Shown here piece by piece: positions 1 through 12,345 of a DNA stretch of 64,000 bases. This DNA comes from Phoenix dactylifera. Taxonomy: Eukaryota > Streptophyta > Magnoliopsida > Arecales > Arecaceae. Every line of letters starts with the position of its first letter. Positions within the stretch are counted from its first letter, which is position 1. Location of the stretch: NCBI RefSeq assembly GCF_009389715.1, contig NC_052399.1, positions 21,483,646-21,547,645 of the forward strand, read 5' to 3'. The position numbers and the translations under genes are program-made. The notes beneath the pieces are model-generated. The model saw nothing but the letters and a program-made list of their open reading frames with translations, was not told the DNA's origin and searched no databases.

Positions 1-1209
1 GACCTTTCTAGAGGCTCTGCTTGTTTTATTTTCCTCTCTCTCTCTTTCTACACTCCACAAACTTCGTATATAACACCATACCTGTAGCTTCGATTTAATC
101 AATAAAACTGGGTACCTCAGGGGAAAAAAAAAGCTAGAGGAAGTGTCTCACTTCATTATTCCTATGAAATAAAATAAAATAAAAAGATGTAGCAGTTTGC
201 TACAACTCTCTCTATACTGTTTGCATCAGCATAATGATATGGGGTGGAATTCGAACCAAACCGGGTCTATTGTTCGAAAAGTAATTATCGTAACCGTTGA
301 ACACGAGCCGCTATTGTTTCCATGCTGTTTAAATTTGGTAAATACGGGGGTTTAAGTGCCCACGAAGGGACGGAACGGGCAATGCGCACGGTGGATCTAG
401 CATTCATACAAGATATCCAGAGACCAATGGAGAAAATTTCGAGAAAATTAAGTTCTTCTTGAAATACACAATAAATCTGATATTTTGATGCATGTTGTCT
501 GAAAACAGGATTTATCAAGATTATTAATTTTTAAACTTAAGAGTTGAAACAATGACAAAAGAGATTAAGTTGGTCAAATTTTGCATGATGCAGACAGTAG
601 GACACACAGAAAAATCTCCTCTAGGAATTTTAAGTGCCTCTATTGTCTACCTGATAACGATCATTAAACTTTCAATTGCTCTTTGTTCTCACGCACACCA
701 ATAGTTATATATAAGCATTTCTTTTTCCATTAAAAAAAGAAAAATCTAAGCACAGTGGTATTTGGAAATACGTGGAGAGAAATTCTAAGTGAAGATGAAT
801 AAGATTTTTGAAGTGGCAGAGGCAGGGCATCCTTTAGCGAACTGACTGCCCAATAGCAAAAATGAACTGATTTTAGCGAATAAGTGAGAACTCCCTACAA
901 TGAAAATTAGTCGAGATTACCCCAACTAGCATCTAGACTGATCCATTTGTCAATTCTATTGCCGCCGATAGCCCACAACAGAGCCTGTGATGGATTACCA
1001 ACTTCGGTTTCCTGAAGAGACGTGCAAGGTCAAGACGGAAGAGTTTCCTGTGATGGAACCATTCTAACTGAAGCAGGACCTGGGCGATCGCTTCAATCTG
1101 CATCCTTCCAGGAAAACAGCAGCCCACTCTTCTTCCCCCACTTGCAGTAGAGAAAAGCCGGAGAGAAAAAAGGCCGAGTGCTAGAGCTTCAGGGGTGGGA
1201 GTTGGTTCG
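1..1209. other. Intergenic sequence, no recognised gene
   Basis: No reading frame here resembles a family I know. Short minus-strand frames at 285-518 and 933-1127 are open but carry no recognisable motif; they may be old retroelement debris. The last few bases before 1210 appear to belong to the LRR-like sequence that resumes after the LINE insertion. Confidence 0.5.
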
Positions 1210-1676
1210 AAGTATCAACATGTTGTTGTTCGGCACGTCGGTTCCCGAGGCAGAGTTACGAGCTGCCTGGGTGGGTTTTCGATATGCGAGGCAGGTTTTG
1301 CAGGCTGGCTCGATTGTTTTGGAGGACAACTCGGCCACAGTTATCAGTTGGATCCAGGAGGAGCTGAGGGGCGAGGGCACAGACCACCCCTTGGTTCGGG
1401 ATATAGGGATGATGTGTAGGGTTGGGGTGGCCGTTCAGACCAAGCATGTATTTAGAGAAGCCAATGGGGCAGCCGATTAGGTGGCTGCTTCGCGGCTCAT
1501 CATTCAGGATACACCCTTTGGGTGGGGGAGGGAGAGCTGCCACTGGCTCTCCATGAGTTAGTATTTTTTGATTTTATTGGACGTATTCGTATACGTATTG
1601 TATAAAAACCCGTCTTTAGCACCTCCCCCCCCCCCCCCCCTCTTTAGCAAAAAAAAAAAAAAAGTATCAACATGTT
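1210..1676. repeat. 15-bp target-site duplication flanking the LINE
   Basis: The sequence aagtatcaacatgtt is present at 1210-1224 and again at 1662-1676, directly after the poly(A) tract. Joining the flanks across one copy restores a plausible LRR coding stretch (see the pseudogene at 1662-1910), which supports this being the insertion site. Confidence 0.88.
1225..1661 (+). mobile_element. 5'-truncated LINE (L1-type) 3' end, RNase H domain
   Basis: The element encodes only the C-terminal RNase H part of a plant LINE polyprotein. Visible motifs are ELRAAWVG (catalytic Glu region), LEDNSATVISWI (the usual Asp before SAT is Asn) and FREANGAAD. A TAG stop follows at the position where Trp is expected. 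After the coding remnant come a C16 tract (1625-1640), the sequence tctttagc and a poly(A) tail. tctttagc also occurs just before the C tract, so the 3' end looks locally duplicated. The element is bounded by a perfect 15-bp direct repeat, aagtatcaacatgtt, at 1210-1224 and 1662-1676, as expected for target-primed reverse transcription with 5' truncation. It is dead as an autonomous element. Confidence 0.88.
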
Positions 1677-1910
1677 CCAACAACAGATTATCCGGAGAAA
1701 TTCCTAATACTCTTGGCAATTTTTAAGGAAGCAACCTTTCCGGGCAAATCCAAATTTCTTTCACAGCCTTCGATCATTGCGGTATCTGAACTTGCCGTTC
1801 AATGATCTTCATGGCGAAGGGCCAACAGAGGGACTTTAATCATGCTAGTTGAGTCCAATGGGAATGACTGTGGGGGTAATCCAATATTGCAAGCATGTTC
1901 TACCCAACAA
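1662..1910 (+). pseudogene. Leucine-rich-repeat receptor-kinase-like pseudogene fragment
   Basis: Reading across frames gives peptide pieces typical of the last LRRs and capping region of plant LRR receptor kinases: NNRLSGEIPNTLGNF, then SLRSLRYLNLPFNDLHGEG, then a cap-like NGNDCGGNPILQACST. These pieces lie in different frames and are separated by stops (for example the TAA after GNF), so the copy is broken. No transmembrane or kinase domain follows. The LINE at 1225-1661 sits at its upstream edge. The family call comes from motifs only; EFR/Xa21-like genes are the closest type. Confidence 0.72.
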
Positions 1911-1913
1911 TCA

Positions 1914-1927
1914 GGGGGGGGGGGGGG
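1914..1927. repeat. G14 homopolymer
   Basis: Uninterrupted run of 14 G; may be a sequencing or assembly weak point. Confidence 0.8.
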
Positions 1928-2064
1928 AATTTTCGGCTTACTCCAGAAATAACAAAACATGGTAAACTAAAGCGGAAAACAGAGGAACAATAACAATTGA
2001 TCGGTCTCCCTACTTCATAGCCAAAACTGGCTAAATTTGTACACATGGAACATCCTAAATAATA

Positions 2065-2069
<5 letters not shown>

Positions 2070-2098
<29 letters not shown>
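2070..2098. repeat. (TA)n microsatellite
   Basis: About 29 nt of alternating TA just upstream of the second LINE fragment. Confidence 0.85.
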
Positions 2099-2100
<2 letters not shown>

Positions 2101-2144
2101 CCACACCCTTCTCACTATTGAGGAGCACTAATTAGTGTTTTATA

Positions 2145-2545
2145 GTTGTCTTTAAAAAGCTTCAATACGCTGAGAGCTACCACCCGGAAGGATATCACCT
2201 ATGCAAGACTGGAAGCGGATTGCATACACCACGATGGAGGCTTGGTTATAATGATCAAGTCGATCCAGAGCAAGCATAGAGCTAATGATGGACATCCGCT
2301 ACTGCAGAACATTCGCAGATTGACGATGAACTATGATGCTTTCCAGGCCACTCATGTATACCAGAAGGCGAATAGGCTGAGTCGCCTCCTTTGCTATCCA
2401 ACATTCTAGTGGTGTCCTCTGGAAGAGCTATGAAACTATCCCACTTCCTCTACATCATCTTTTTTTTTCTTCTGATATTCTTGAATTTACTCATGTTGGA
2501 ACAGTATAATCTAGGCGGTCTACCAAAAAAAATAAAAAAAGTTCA
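2145..2545 (+). mobile_element. LINE 3'-end fragment (RNase H remnant)
   Basis: The plus-strand frame at 2146-2409 resembles the RNase H domain of plant LINEs: LEADCIHHDGG (expected LExDS region), HPLLQNIRRL, and THVYQKANRLSRLL in place of the usual HVxREANxxAD. It continues in another frame through a Phe-rich tail to an A-rich stretch near 2527-2541, consistent with a LINE 3' end. It is diverged and frameshifted. I could not find a target duplication. Confidence 0.7.
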
Positions 2546-3819
2546 ACACACCCCATGTCTCAATGACCCAATAGAGTTTTCTTCGGTTCCAAGGAAGTGA
2601 ATCACCTTTTTCTCATTCACCTTAATTAAAGATTATGGGGTAAAGCAGCAAGGCCTAATTCGTGGTGATTTTTACAGTCACATAAAAGCGGATGTCCCAA
2701 GGAAAGAGGACTGTAGATAGCAGGCTGGACAATCTTGAAGTCTGAATGAATTGGTCGGGATGACCCTCTTCCTAGTACAAATTCCATTATGGATCCACTG
2801 TTCATCTCAAATATTTGAAGAATTTGATGTGACTTTGATGATAGACGATGAAATCCTGGCTACTTTCAGCGTTTAAATTTGGTCACCTTTGTTCGAAAGA
2901 GTTCCAGGAGAATGCAATTAGATTGGGGTTGGGATCCCGCCAAGAGCAACCTACTAATGCTCCACCGAGAAGCAAAGTTGTTCTTGCCTCACTAGCCTTC
3001 AAGACTGAAAGCTAACATGCACAAACATTCAATAATTTCTGCATATAATTATGTCTTTTCTAATGTTACAGGCTCAGATTGGAGAAAAATATGCAAGCGT
3101 GGATTGGTACATAAACATTCTCAATTAACAATAATCTTAGAAAATGGCAGCTAATTCCACAGATGATCTAAGGCAACAATAATCATGGCATAGCTCTAAT
3201 GGGTTACCAGTGAAAACCTTAACAGCAATCTGATAGTACCCCTGTGACTATATTTTCCAAAATTTAGAAGAATAGCATTCTCCCATTGGTCATTTGGAGG
3301 GACTATCCAATATCATTCATCAGTATTCATGACTCTGACATGACAGTAACAATACTGGATCACCATAATAGCAATTATTTCCCTTAGCATAATTAAGTGT
3401 CTTGCACATAAGTGGATTCTCTCACCCAAAACTAGGAGTCCTGGATTTCACTTAGGCTTAGATTGAAACCTGATAACAAAACAAGCTGACGGTCGAAGGA
3501 TTATGGAGTACCCGGGAAGATCTAAAACATTTTGACGGCAAGTGAATAAAAGTAGAGCATGTTTCTCGATTGGGCCACAAACTGGACAAGTCCAAACAAA
3601 ACTACCATCCACATATGACCAGACACAGAAATAAAATGTGTCTAATGAGTATTGAATGACGCTATAAATGCCAATAAACAGCCTAATGTTTATTTAAAGT
3701 GACAGAAGCGAAAGGGAAGAATACAGCTTTAAAAAGACAATGCATGATTTCAGAATAATGGCAAAAACTTTGAACAAATTCAGAATTTTCTCATATGGAC
3801 TATGGCAGGTTTTAATAAG
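2546..3819. other. Gene-free stretch downstream of the tRNase Z gene
   Basis: No coding similarity recognised on either strand. It should contain the tRNase Z 3' UTR immediately below 3820 (minus strand). Confidence 0.5.
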
Positions 3820-6800
3820 TCAGAAGCCTTCAGTTAGTGCAAAAATTCGACCAGAGAAAGATGGAGGCAGTTTAGTAATAGCTGACTCGATATCCTGAAA
3901 AACCAGTGCCAACCATAAGAAGATATAACTTTAATAGTTAACCACTAATAGATACTATGAATAGAAAAAGCGGAGAAACTTCAGAGGATAAGTGTCTGAA
4001 AATCAGCTGAATTATGCAGAACAAATTTCAATTGATAGCCATGAGAAATTTTAGCATGGAGAAAGACAAACTTGTGCGTGTAAGTGCATGCATGACAGAG
4101 AGAGAGAGAGAGCATATTCACAGAAAAATATGGGGTGCATTTAATAAAGATATGCTCCTAGTACCATGACTACTGCACTCTGCAAAACTTCTGGTAAAAT
4201 TAGAAAGGCACGGTCAAAAATTCTGCATGGATCAGAACCTGAAACTTAACTATGACACAAAGATTGGTGCTTACAAGATGAGGAAACTAAGGTACAGGAA
4301 GAAAAACGTAGTTAGAAAACGGAAGTTTAGAGGGAGTTTGATATTCAAGGATGAATGATCGAGCAAAGAAAGACTAAAAGATTCAAGGATGAATGATCAA
4401 GCAAAGAAAGACTAAAAGAGATGGTTGTAAAGATATGAGCTTAGGCTTATGCAGAAACCTGTCTAGTTGCTAATCAAATAGTGCAGGGTTTTTAAATAGG
4501 GAAAAAAAGGAAGGGAATCTAGATCCAAGATCTTCTGCATGTGCCCAATCTTCCCATGTATCAATAGTGTTGCTGAGAGAGTGAAAAACAAACAGGTGCT
4601 TAGCAGTTTGACCAAGTGACCTTGGAGCGAATCCCACCTCCACAGGACTTGGAGAGTTAGGGATACTTGAGGGAGAGTTACCCCCATTATTTAGCTCAAT
4701 TCATTACCTACAGGCTCTTCTACACCAGAAAAAAGGGGTCAACAGGAGAAAATACTCTTTACTTTAGAATTTCCTTTGTTCAGCCAACTGGAGAAAATAC
4801 GAAAGTTTCTTTTTTCCTTTCTTTTTCTTTTGTTTCTTTTGACTTATTCTTTAATTCATTTTCTGAGTGTCCAAATGGAGCTTAAGCAAAGGTTTGAGGA
4901 GCATAGGAGCATGTTTCTTTGATAAGAATGAATGGTGCAGATGAACTAATAAAAAATTCCAAGGATTAAAAATAAAGACAATTAAAATGATGCTTCTCCA
5001 AAATAATAGAAAGAAAGAAAATGCAAACAAGAAGGGAGCTCACCTCTGATTGATATCGAGCTGAAAAATGGATTAGAAGGATAGCTTTGTTTTCAAACTT
5101 CTCAGCATAGCGTGCTACCTGTCCGGTTTTAAGACATAAAGCAATAAGCTGAAAGTAGGAAACAAGATAATTTACATTAATACCCAAATTTACATCCATC
5201 AAACGTATGCAATAACCTCTAGCAAATGAGTGTGACCAAATTCTCTCGCATGCTCTGTTGTGACAGCATCATCAACAAAAGTGCTCTGCAAAATTAATAA
5301 CAAAAATAACTCATGGTCTAGCAAAAACCACTAAAAAGAAAAGTTTACATGCAAAGGAAAACTTCATCAACTCATGAAAAACAGCTAATATATCAGCAAT
5401 GGAATCTGACCAATGAAAGCATCAGAGATGTTTTAATGTGCATAATTGGGGCTAAAGTCTGGTTTCTAATCCTGCCTTATACCAAGTGACAACAGGTGCA
5501 TTTAATAATTACAAATTTTGATAAACCATTTAGTAAAATTCCGCAGGCACAAAAGATAAGCCAGGTTATGCATGAGAAATACTGTTTTTAATCTATTGAC
5601 AGAATCTAATGAACATAACATCACTACAGCAGCTACTAGCCCATCAACTGAGCAAAGAGAAAGGGATAAAAAAGCCGTGGGCCATAAAGAGTTCTAAAAT
5701 TGAAGTTGAGCTCCTGCCCGGAAACGAACTCTCTCTTGGTTAAAGGTAGATCACCAAATATGAAAATCTGAAACATTAACTTCTGACAGCGCAGTTGCGA
5801 GGAATAATAAAAGACACAAAAGACATGAGCGGATTTATGGTCATAACCTGTCCAGAGGCCATCCTAGCTGTAGAAAATATACTCCAGTAATTTGTTGGTG
5901 TTTAAGCATACATCTAACACCTCGCTTGGTGGTGGAGAAAGAAGTCAGAAACATGGTGGATATACCACTGTGGATACTTGTCACTAGCAGCAGGAAGTTT
6001 TAGGAAAGAAGCACATGGCTCAAGCAGTTTGGCAAACTAAACTTGATTGGCCCTTGGATGCTCTGCAGAAACCCAAATAAGAAAAATGGTGGGAGAGAAA
6101 AGGAAGGATCGACTACAAAAGTGACTAATTTTCACCTATAAAACAAGTTAGCATCTGGAGGTCTCCAGAGAGGCAGGCTCATCGCATTGATACAAACATC
6201 TGGAGATCCTATATATTGTTGATTTTAAGTGAGATGTCTCTCCTTCATAACAATTCAAGAAATCAAGTTACAATGTTTTATGATATTTATCAGTATCCAC
6301 AACACAGGCAGAGAGTTGTATACAGGGGGAAGAAAGTGTAAATTTTTAGAATCTAAACTATTAACAAAGAAGTATAATTCAATGAAAGAAAAGCAAAAGT
6401 TTCACATACTAGTCAGCAGCAAAGTAACATGGAAAAATTAAATTAAGGGGACAATTTTTTCTTTGAACTAGACAGTATCTCCTTTCAGAAAAATTAAGGG
6501 AGAAAATCACCAACAGTTATCTTACTAAAAAAAATGGCAAAACATTATAAGATAAATCAATTTTATAGCCAACGCACAACACCTATTTTCTATAGAAAGC
6601 ACTTTTTATCCAAGGAATCCATCAGAAGTAATCCCAGCGACCTTAATTAATCATTCAAAATCCAAATTACAGACTAGAACACAGACACAGTTCATATAAA
6701 CAGCAATATGCCTAACTTTAGACCCGTTTGAGAGTATAAAAAAACAGCTAGGTTGAAGCTAACACACATGAATTGGAAATATTTGTCCATCAAACAGCCA

Positions 6801-9695
6801 ATAGTTTATACTATAGTATGAGCCAGGAGTAAGCAAAACGTGAATATTGCAATATCAAGAAACCAAAATAACAATAACATGGAAAACAGTAAAACAGGCA
6901 CCTCCATGACAAGAATTCGTGATTTCAGTGCATCAGCATTGTCTGGGTCAACTATAAAATCTGACATGGTGTCTCCTGTGAAAGCGATTTCAGGTGTTGT
7001 CACTGTGTAAGTTATCTGCAAGTTGCAATAATGTTATAGAATAGCTAACAATTGCAATGACAAATCTTCCACAACATTTTCTTAAGAGCGCATTAATTTT
7101 AGTTAAGTATAGTATCTATTTGCTGATTATAGTTTATCTCTAAGTGTCTAACAAGACAGACCTCCACACCTGATAATCTTAAGTTCTTGATCTCATTTCC
7201 AGAAAGACCAGCATATTCCTGCTTAAGTTTCTGCTTTACAGAATAAATTACATAACCCTGCATTACAGAGCAAACAAAAAAGTAAGTCCAACTCAAAAGA
7301 TATAGAAATCCTTTTTTGTGGATATATAAACTAGAATAGAAGAATTGATGATAAAAACTAGGAATCTCTCACCTGGCTCGGTATTACATGATAAGTTTTA
7401 AATGCCTTCACTTTGAGGTCCTTCCTTATCTGAAACTCTTCACCTGCAGTAAGCAAATTCACAATATCTTCAATTCATTTGGCTAAATACAAATAATAAA
7501 CAATCTAATGAATAAATACATTTTAAAATTAAGATGGGACGTTACCCACATCCAAGCCTATAAGATTGTGCTTCAATTCAGATTGGTCCATTGCCCTGTG
7601 CACTTCCAATAGCTTTTCCACATTTTCTTTTATTGATACCGGAACAAATATAGTTGGTGGCTTCATACTGTACAAGCCTCGTGTAGCAACATACATGGGC
7701 AGTCCTCCCTAATGTAACATAATGACAGTCAGGCCAGAACTGTAGATACAGCAAAGAAAAAATGCACATGATAGCTTTAGCAAAATCCAATACTAATGAA
7801 TATGCTTTGGTCAACAGATTTCCATGTCACAGAATCTGATAGTGTCTGAACAGAACACATGACACAATGGTCATTTTATCAAATCCTTGAGCAGCCTAAT
7901 GTAGCCAAACATATCAATGTTATTTGCAAAAATACTTGCATAAGCATCTCCATAAGCAGCTTGATATAACCATCAAGTAAACAGCAGCAATTTTTTTTGC
8001 GGAGGTGAAACGCTTGCTGGACAGTCATTGTATTTGTTCCAAGGTTCGCCGTACCGGAACCGGCCGGTACGAACTGGCCAGCTATTTCCCGCTGGAACCA
8101 GGGAAGAAGAAGAGAACGAGAGAGAGTGCGGAGAAGAGAGGGAGGAAGGAGACCTGTGGCCGCCATCGAAGAGCCGCGGAGGGGCGGCGGAGGCCGAGGT
8201 CTCGGCCTCCGCTGCGCCCCCGCCCCTCCGCGGCTCTCCGATGGCGGCCACAGGTCTCGTTCCTCCCTCTCTTCCCCGCGCTCTCTCTTTCTCTTCGTCT
8301 TCTTCGTCTCCGACACAGAACCGGCCAGTACGGGCCGGTTACAGGCGGACCAGTCCGAACCGGCCAGTACGGGCCGGTTACAGGCGGTTCGTCAGACTCT
8401 GATTTGTTCCAAAGTTCACTCTTTAATTGAAATACAAACAACAACCAAACTTAAATAGAGGTGATCACATCCTGTTAGGATGTGAATTATTCATAGGCAA
8501 TAAGTGTTGTGGAATTTTGTAATAAAGAGTTCAGATATGGTAAGCTTGTCTTCTACTTCGATGTAACATTTGTTTAGAACAGTTCTATTTCGATATTATC
8601 ATATGTTATACATGGCTCAATTAAATTAGGATCGAGTTTGGTATACTTCTGAGAGGAGTATCATTTATGCAATGTATGGGAGTTACAAACTCAAAAGCAT
8701 CATTTACTCCAGAATTAGTTGTATCCACCATCACACATTAGACTTTCTATATGTATTTCTTAGCTTGATAATCCTTTTCATGTTTCTTATTGAAGTCTAG
8801 CATGTGCGATACATGTCAGAGAAATTACACACAGCCATGATCACCAATCTAATTAAAATATTTTTTGGTTATTGATGCCATATGATAAATATAATTCCAA
8901 TTCTGGAGAATTGCATTTTTTTTCTTTCTCACTTTCAAAAATCAGAATTAAACAATAAGGGTATAATTATGTAAGAATAGAGGAGGCATGGCAAGACCAT
9001 GCATGCAGACCCACTGCATACTGCATCGAGCCTCACCAGTGAAGTCGCTCAGGACTCGAGAAACTAGAATTAGAACTAGAATAGACATGTCATACAATTC
9101 TAGAAAGCACTGAAAAATATAAAAATATACTTTGGTAAGTAAGTACATATTTTAAAACCCATGTTTGACAATGCACCAGAAATGCAGTCAAATTAATTGT
9201 CTGGGGAATGATCTTCCTCAAGAAGTCAATGCATCAGTCCTGAGCTTAACCCAAAACTTAACAAAGAATACTACCAGACTGAAAGAAAATATCTGAACAA
9301 ATTATAGAAAACAATACTCTTGGAATAAAAGTAGCACATTATGTATCGCTAAACAAGGGCATTGGTGTCTTACATCATAACACGCACACAAGAGAGAAGA
9401 GGAACGAGGGGAAGAGGGATAAGGGGAGGGAGGAGGGAGGATGTGGGACCAGGGATCTTACAATGTGGTCCATGTGGCCATGGGAGATGAAGAGAAAATC
9501 CTGGGAGATGGCTCGTTGGGGACATCTACCAATGTCAAAAGCCATTTTGAGTGTGGGAAATATTACACATGTTTCCTGCCCTCCAATGGATAATCCCTCG
9601 ACTGGATACCCCTCGATCTGTAAACCTTTCTTTCCTTTTGATGATGACTCACTAGATAGTTCTTTACTCTTCTTCGTACTTTTTCTACTCCCCAT
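3820..9695 (-). CDS. TRZ1: Short-form tRNase Z (tRNA 3'-endonuclease), 8 coding exons
   Basis: tRNase Z removes the 3' trailer of precursor tRNAs so that CCA can be added. Coding exons on the minus strand are 9462-9695, 7546-7708, 7373-7443, 7162-7257, 6902-7015, 5217-5285, 5044-5118 and 3820-3894. They sum to 897 bp, giving 298 residues plus TGA, and all introns are GT-AG. The product aligns end to end with plant short tRNase Z (Arabidopsis TRZ1 type, about 280 aa), with a Lys/Ser-rich N-terminal extension of about 20 residues. Metal-site motifs are intact: HGHMDH at residues 72-77, Asp203 in FTGDT, His238 in EHAREFGH and His266 in HFSARY. It ends FALTEGF. An in-frame TAA lies 36 nt upstream of the ATG. 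Exon 7 is taken from the internal acceptor at 5119-5120, because that alignment leaves no gap. The short form and lack of a transit peptide suggest a nuclear or cytosolic location (inference). Confidence 0.92.
4342..4417. repeat. 38-bp tandem duplication
   Basis: Two adjacent near-identical copies of a unit beginning attcaaggatgaatgatc, in the last intron of the tRNase Z gene. Confidence 0.8.
8040..8401. mobile_element. hAT-type MITE, CAAGG family, with internal long palindrome
   Basis: The 362-bp element begins CAAGGTTCGCCGTACC and ends in a degraded GGTTCGTCAGACTCTG. It is flanked by the perfect 8-bp repeat atttgttc at 8032-8039 and 8402-8409. It lies in the first coding intron of the tRNase Z gene. 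Its centre is a GC-rich inverted repeat with arms at about 8150-8205 and 8207-8262 sharing gagacctgtggccgcc and gagccgcggaggggc. Open frames on both strands here arise from the palindrome and are not genes. Confidence 0.82.
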
Positions 9696-10238
9696 TGCAG
9701 TGTCTAGCTGTACACGGTACCCTCTTTATTTTCTCTTTAACACCTGTTTAGATGGATTCAAGAAGCCATAAACCAATTAGAAAGTTGGAAAAATAAGTTA
9801 GTATCATCAACAAGTTCCAAGTCAAGTGAAAAGCAGTTTTTTTTTTTGAAGGAATAATATCAAAAAAGTACATGAAAGCATGCAAAACAAATAAGTACAA
9901 ACGAATCCATGTAGTTATTTATATAGGATCAACTGATGTGAAGTACATAAATATTTTGGAGGGGAGGGGGGGGGACACTACATGCAACAATAAATGGATA
10001 TGAGGTAATATAAATAGTACTTTTAAGTTTATGAAAAGCATGCATCTGACATTATTATAACATAAGGTTTTTCCGTTACTCCTGTCCAATTTTCAGATCA
10101 ACGAATCTCTCTATATTCCAGTAAAACAGAGATAAAAGTAACTAATTGGAAGTCTAGTAGTAATTTGAGAATCATTAGGAAGACAGGAGCATTAGCACTT
10201 ACTTGTTTTTGATTCAATTTTTATTTGACAAAAGATAA

Positions 10239-10386
10239 ACACCGGAGCTAGTAAGTTATTAAGTAAAAAGACAGTACAACTTTCACTATTTATCTCAGAA
10301 GAAAACAATTTGACACCAGAACTAGAAAGGTATTAAGTAAAAAGACAATACAACTTTCACTATTTATCTCAAAAGAAACCAATTCA
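10239..10386. repeat. 74-bp tandem duplication
   Basis: Unit starts acaccggagctag at 10239 and acaccagaactag at 10313; both copies share attaagtaaaaagaca and caactttcactatttatctc. Confidence 0.82.
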
Positions 10387-10495
10387 CTTATGATCATTTA
10401 ACTGAACTCTCATCAAAACCAAATATTCAAAATTGAAGGGCTACATCATAAAATCGTATGTAGGTATATGTTTTTAGAGCCCATAAACACAATGC

Positions 10496-10783
10496 CATGG
10501 TTTCAAAAACTACTAGGACGCTATGGTACGACCAGTACCATACCATTCCAATGCAAAATTGGCATCGCATGCTGGGTGCTAAAACTAGCTTACTAATACG
10601 TATCGGCCGTACCGATCTGTCTGGTGCGTATTAGCGCACCGAATGTACCAATCTATGCTAATGATTTTTCAACTTTTTTAAGTTATTAGTTTCTGTGCAT
10701 ACCATCGCATCAGTACTGAAATGGTAACACACCATTTCAATGAAAAAACAGTGCAATATTCTGTACCGATATTTAACACCATG
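10496..10783. mobile_element. Degenerate MITE related to the CAAGG family
   Basis: The ends are CATGGTTTCAAAAAC and, inverted, CATGGTGTTAAATAT. The interior is rich in GTACC/GGTAC motifs like the other copies. The flanking octamers cacaatgc and tgtgatgc differ only by transitions, consistent with an aged 8-bp duplication. Located in the probable 5'-UTR intron of tRNase Z. Confidence 0.5.
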
Positions 10784-12076
10784 TGTGATGCCTGATAGGT
10801 TAAATAACTATCAAATCAAAGAAAATCAAAAGGGAAGAAAACAATAATAGTAGAACATGCAAGCAAAAGAATACAACTTGTCTTTTCTCTTGATTGCATG
10901 ATATCCAAATTTCAAAAGGAAGAAAGTAAAAAAGAAAAGAAAATGCCCTATCCCCAGTGACACTTCCAACTGTTATATCTCAAACCTAGAGAGAGGAAAA
11001 TAAAACCAATTGCATAAGGTTGTGCAAAGAGAGTTAATAACAAAGTAATTTTCCAAAGCTTTTTTTTTTCTTTTTCCTGATTATAGAATGTCTTTTTCCC
11101 ACAACAAGGTATAAAATACAAGACAACAAAGTAACCACATGAATCAATAAGAATCGAATAATCCTGCACTCTTCAATTCAATGGGATGGGACAAACTCTT
11201 ACATCAGTACCATATAGTATCGACCATCTAGCATTTTCTTGAATAATTTGAAAAACCAGCAAGTGCGCAAACCCAATAAAATTTATGCTTTCTGGCTTTT
11301 ACTAATCCAGTACATTGTCAAGTAGTGTCTTTGTAGTTTGTGTTAAACATCAATAAGGAAAGTGCATCTATCAAGACCTTTTGGGGACTACCAATGTGTT
11401 TCATAATGGATTCTAATAGATCAGCTTAGGCCTAGTCCAGAGTGTCAAGCACAATGAATTCTCAGGTAAATCAGTCTGATCGAATAATTTTTTTAAAAAA
11501 ATAAATCTTTGAACTCTGTGCTGTGGACAGGGAAGGGGGATCTTTGAACTCGTACTGTATATCTTATAGCATAATTCATATATTTTGATCAAGAAAATTA
11601 AATCACATATCGAGAAGTTATTAAAAAAAACAGCATTGGAATCCCTCATCCTTCTAACCCTAACTCATGATCTGTTCCAAGAAAACCAGTACAAGCCAAA
11701 ACACCATCTTTTTTCATTTCTTGTATAAAAGAAAATCAGGGAACTTCCCGAAATTCGATCTTGCTGATAAATGAATAAATATACAAACAAACCGTTTTCC
11801 AGCGATCGCTGGTCTCCAAATTTTAAGGATCTCTTTAATTCCATCATCGGATTGGTTCCTGTGTTTCATATGTTTTAGCTCTTGCACATTATAATCCCTA
11901 AAACGAAAAACGAAATCCAAACCAACGTCAAGATCGATTCCTGATGGATCTCTACGTCTCAGATGTTCTATCTCCTGGCATATTAATAAATGGACAGGGA
12001 AAACCTAAATCCAAGCACCGAGTTCTCGGCTGATTCTAGCCCTAGCTCTTGATTCTTGGATGAGAAAGGGACTTAC

Positions 12077-12345
12077 AAGGAGCGAGGGAGGAAAAAGTGA
12101 GGACGGAGATGGAGGACCGTCGGTGGGAGGACGGACAGGGGTGAGAGAGATCGCGGCGCGAGTTTGGGGAGATCGGTTCTTTGAACGTTGAAGAGACAGA
12201 AGGTGGGGATGAATGGGGGAGCCCCGGGGGCAGGCAAGAGGAGTGAAGGCGGGGCGGTGGCCTTAAGCGAAATCGCAGCCGCTTCTCTGATATAGCCACT
12301 CCGCTTTTAGATGATACCCACCCCTTATTCTTCTTCCGAAGCAAG
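12077..12345 (-). other. Probable non-coding first exon and promoter-proximal region of tRNase Z
   Basis: A GC- and pyrimidine-rich stretch on the minus strand ends at a consensus donor GTAAGT (plus-strand acttac, 12071-12076). A matching acceptor (TACAG) lies 12 nt before the coding start at 9695. A 5'-UTR intron of about 2.4 kb is therefore plausible. The transcription start is not determined. The open frame across this exon looks incidental. Confidence 0.5.

Noticed and set aside
236-310. tRNA-like T-loop GGTTCGAATTC on the minus strand
   Set aside because: No acceptor stem, D arm or anticodon arm can be formed at proper spacing.
5119-5150. Alternative upstream start of tRNase Z exon 7 adding ten residues
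   Set aside because: The alternative acceptor keeps the frame but inserts residues at a position where the family aligns without a gap.
7879-8458. Several overlapping open frames of 90-145 codons on both strands
   Set aside because: They follow from the GC-rich palindrome of the intronic MITE and lack any domain or splice context.
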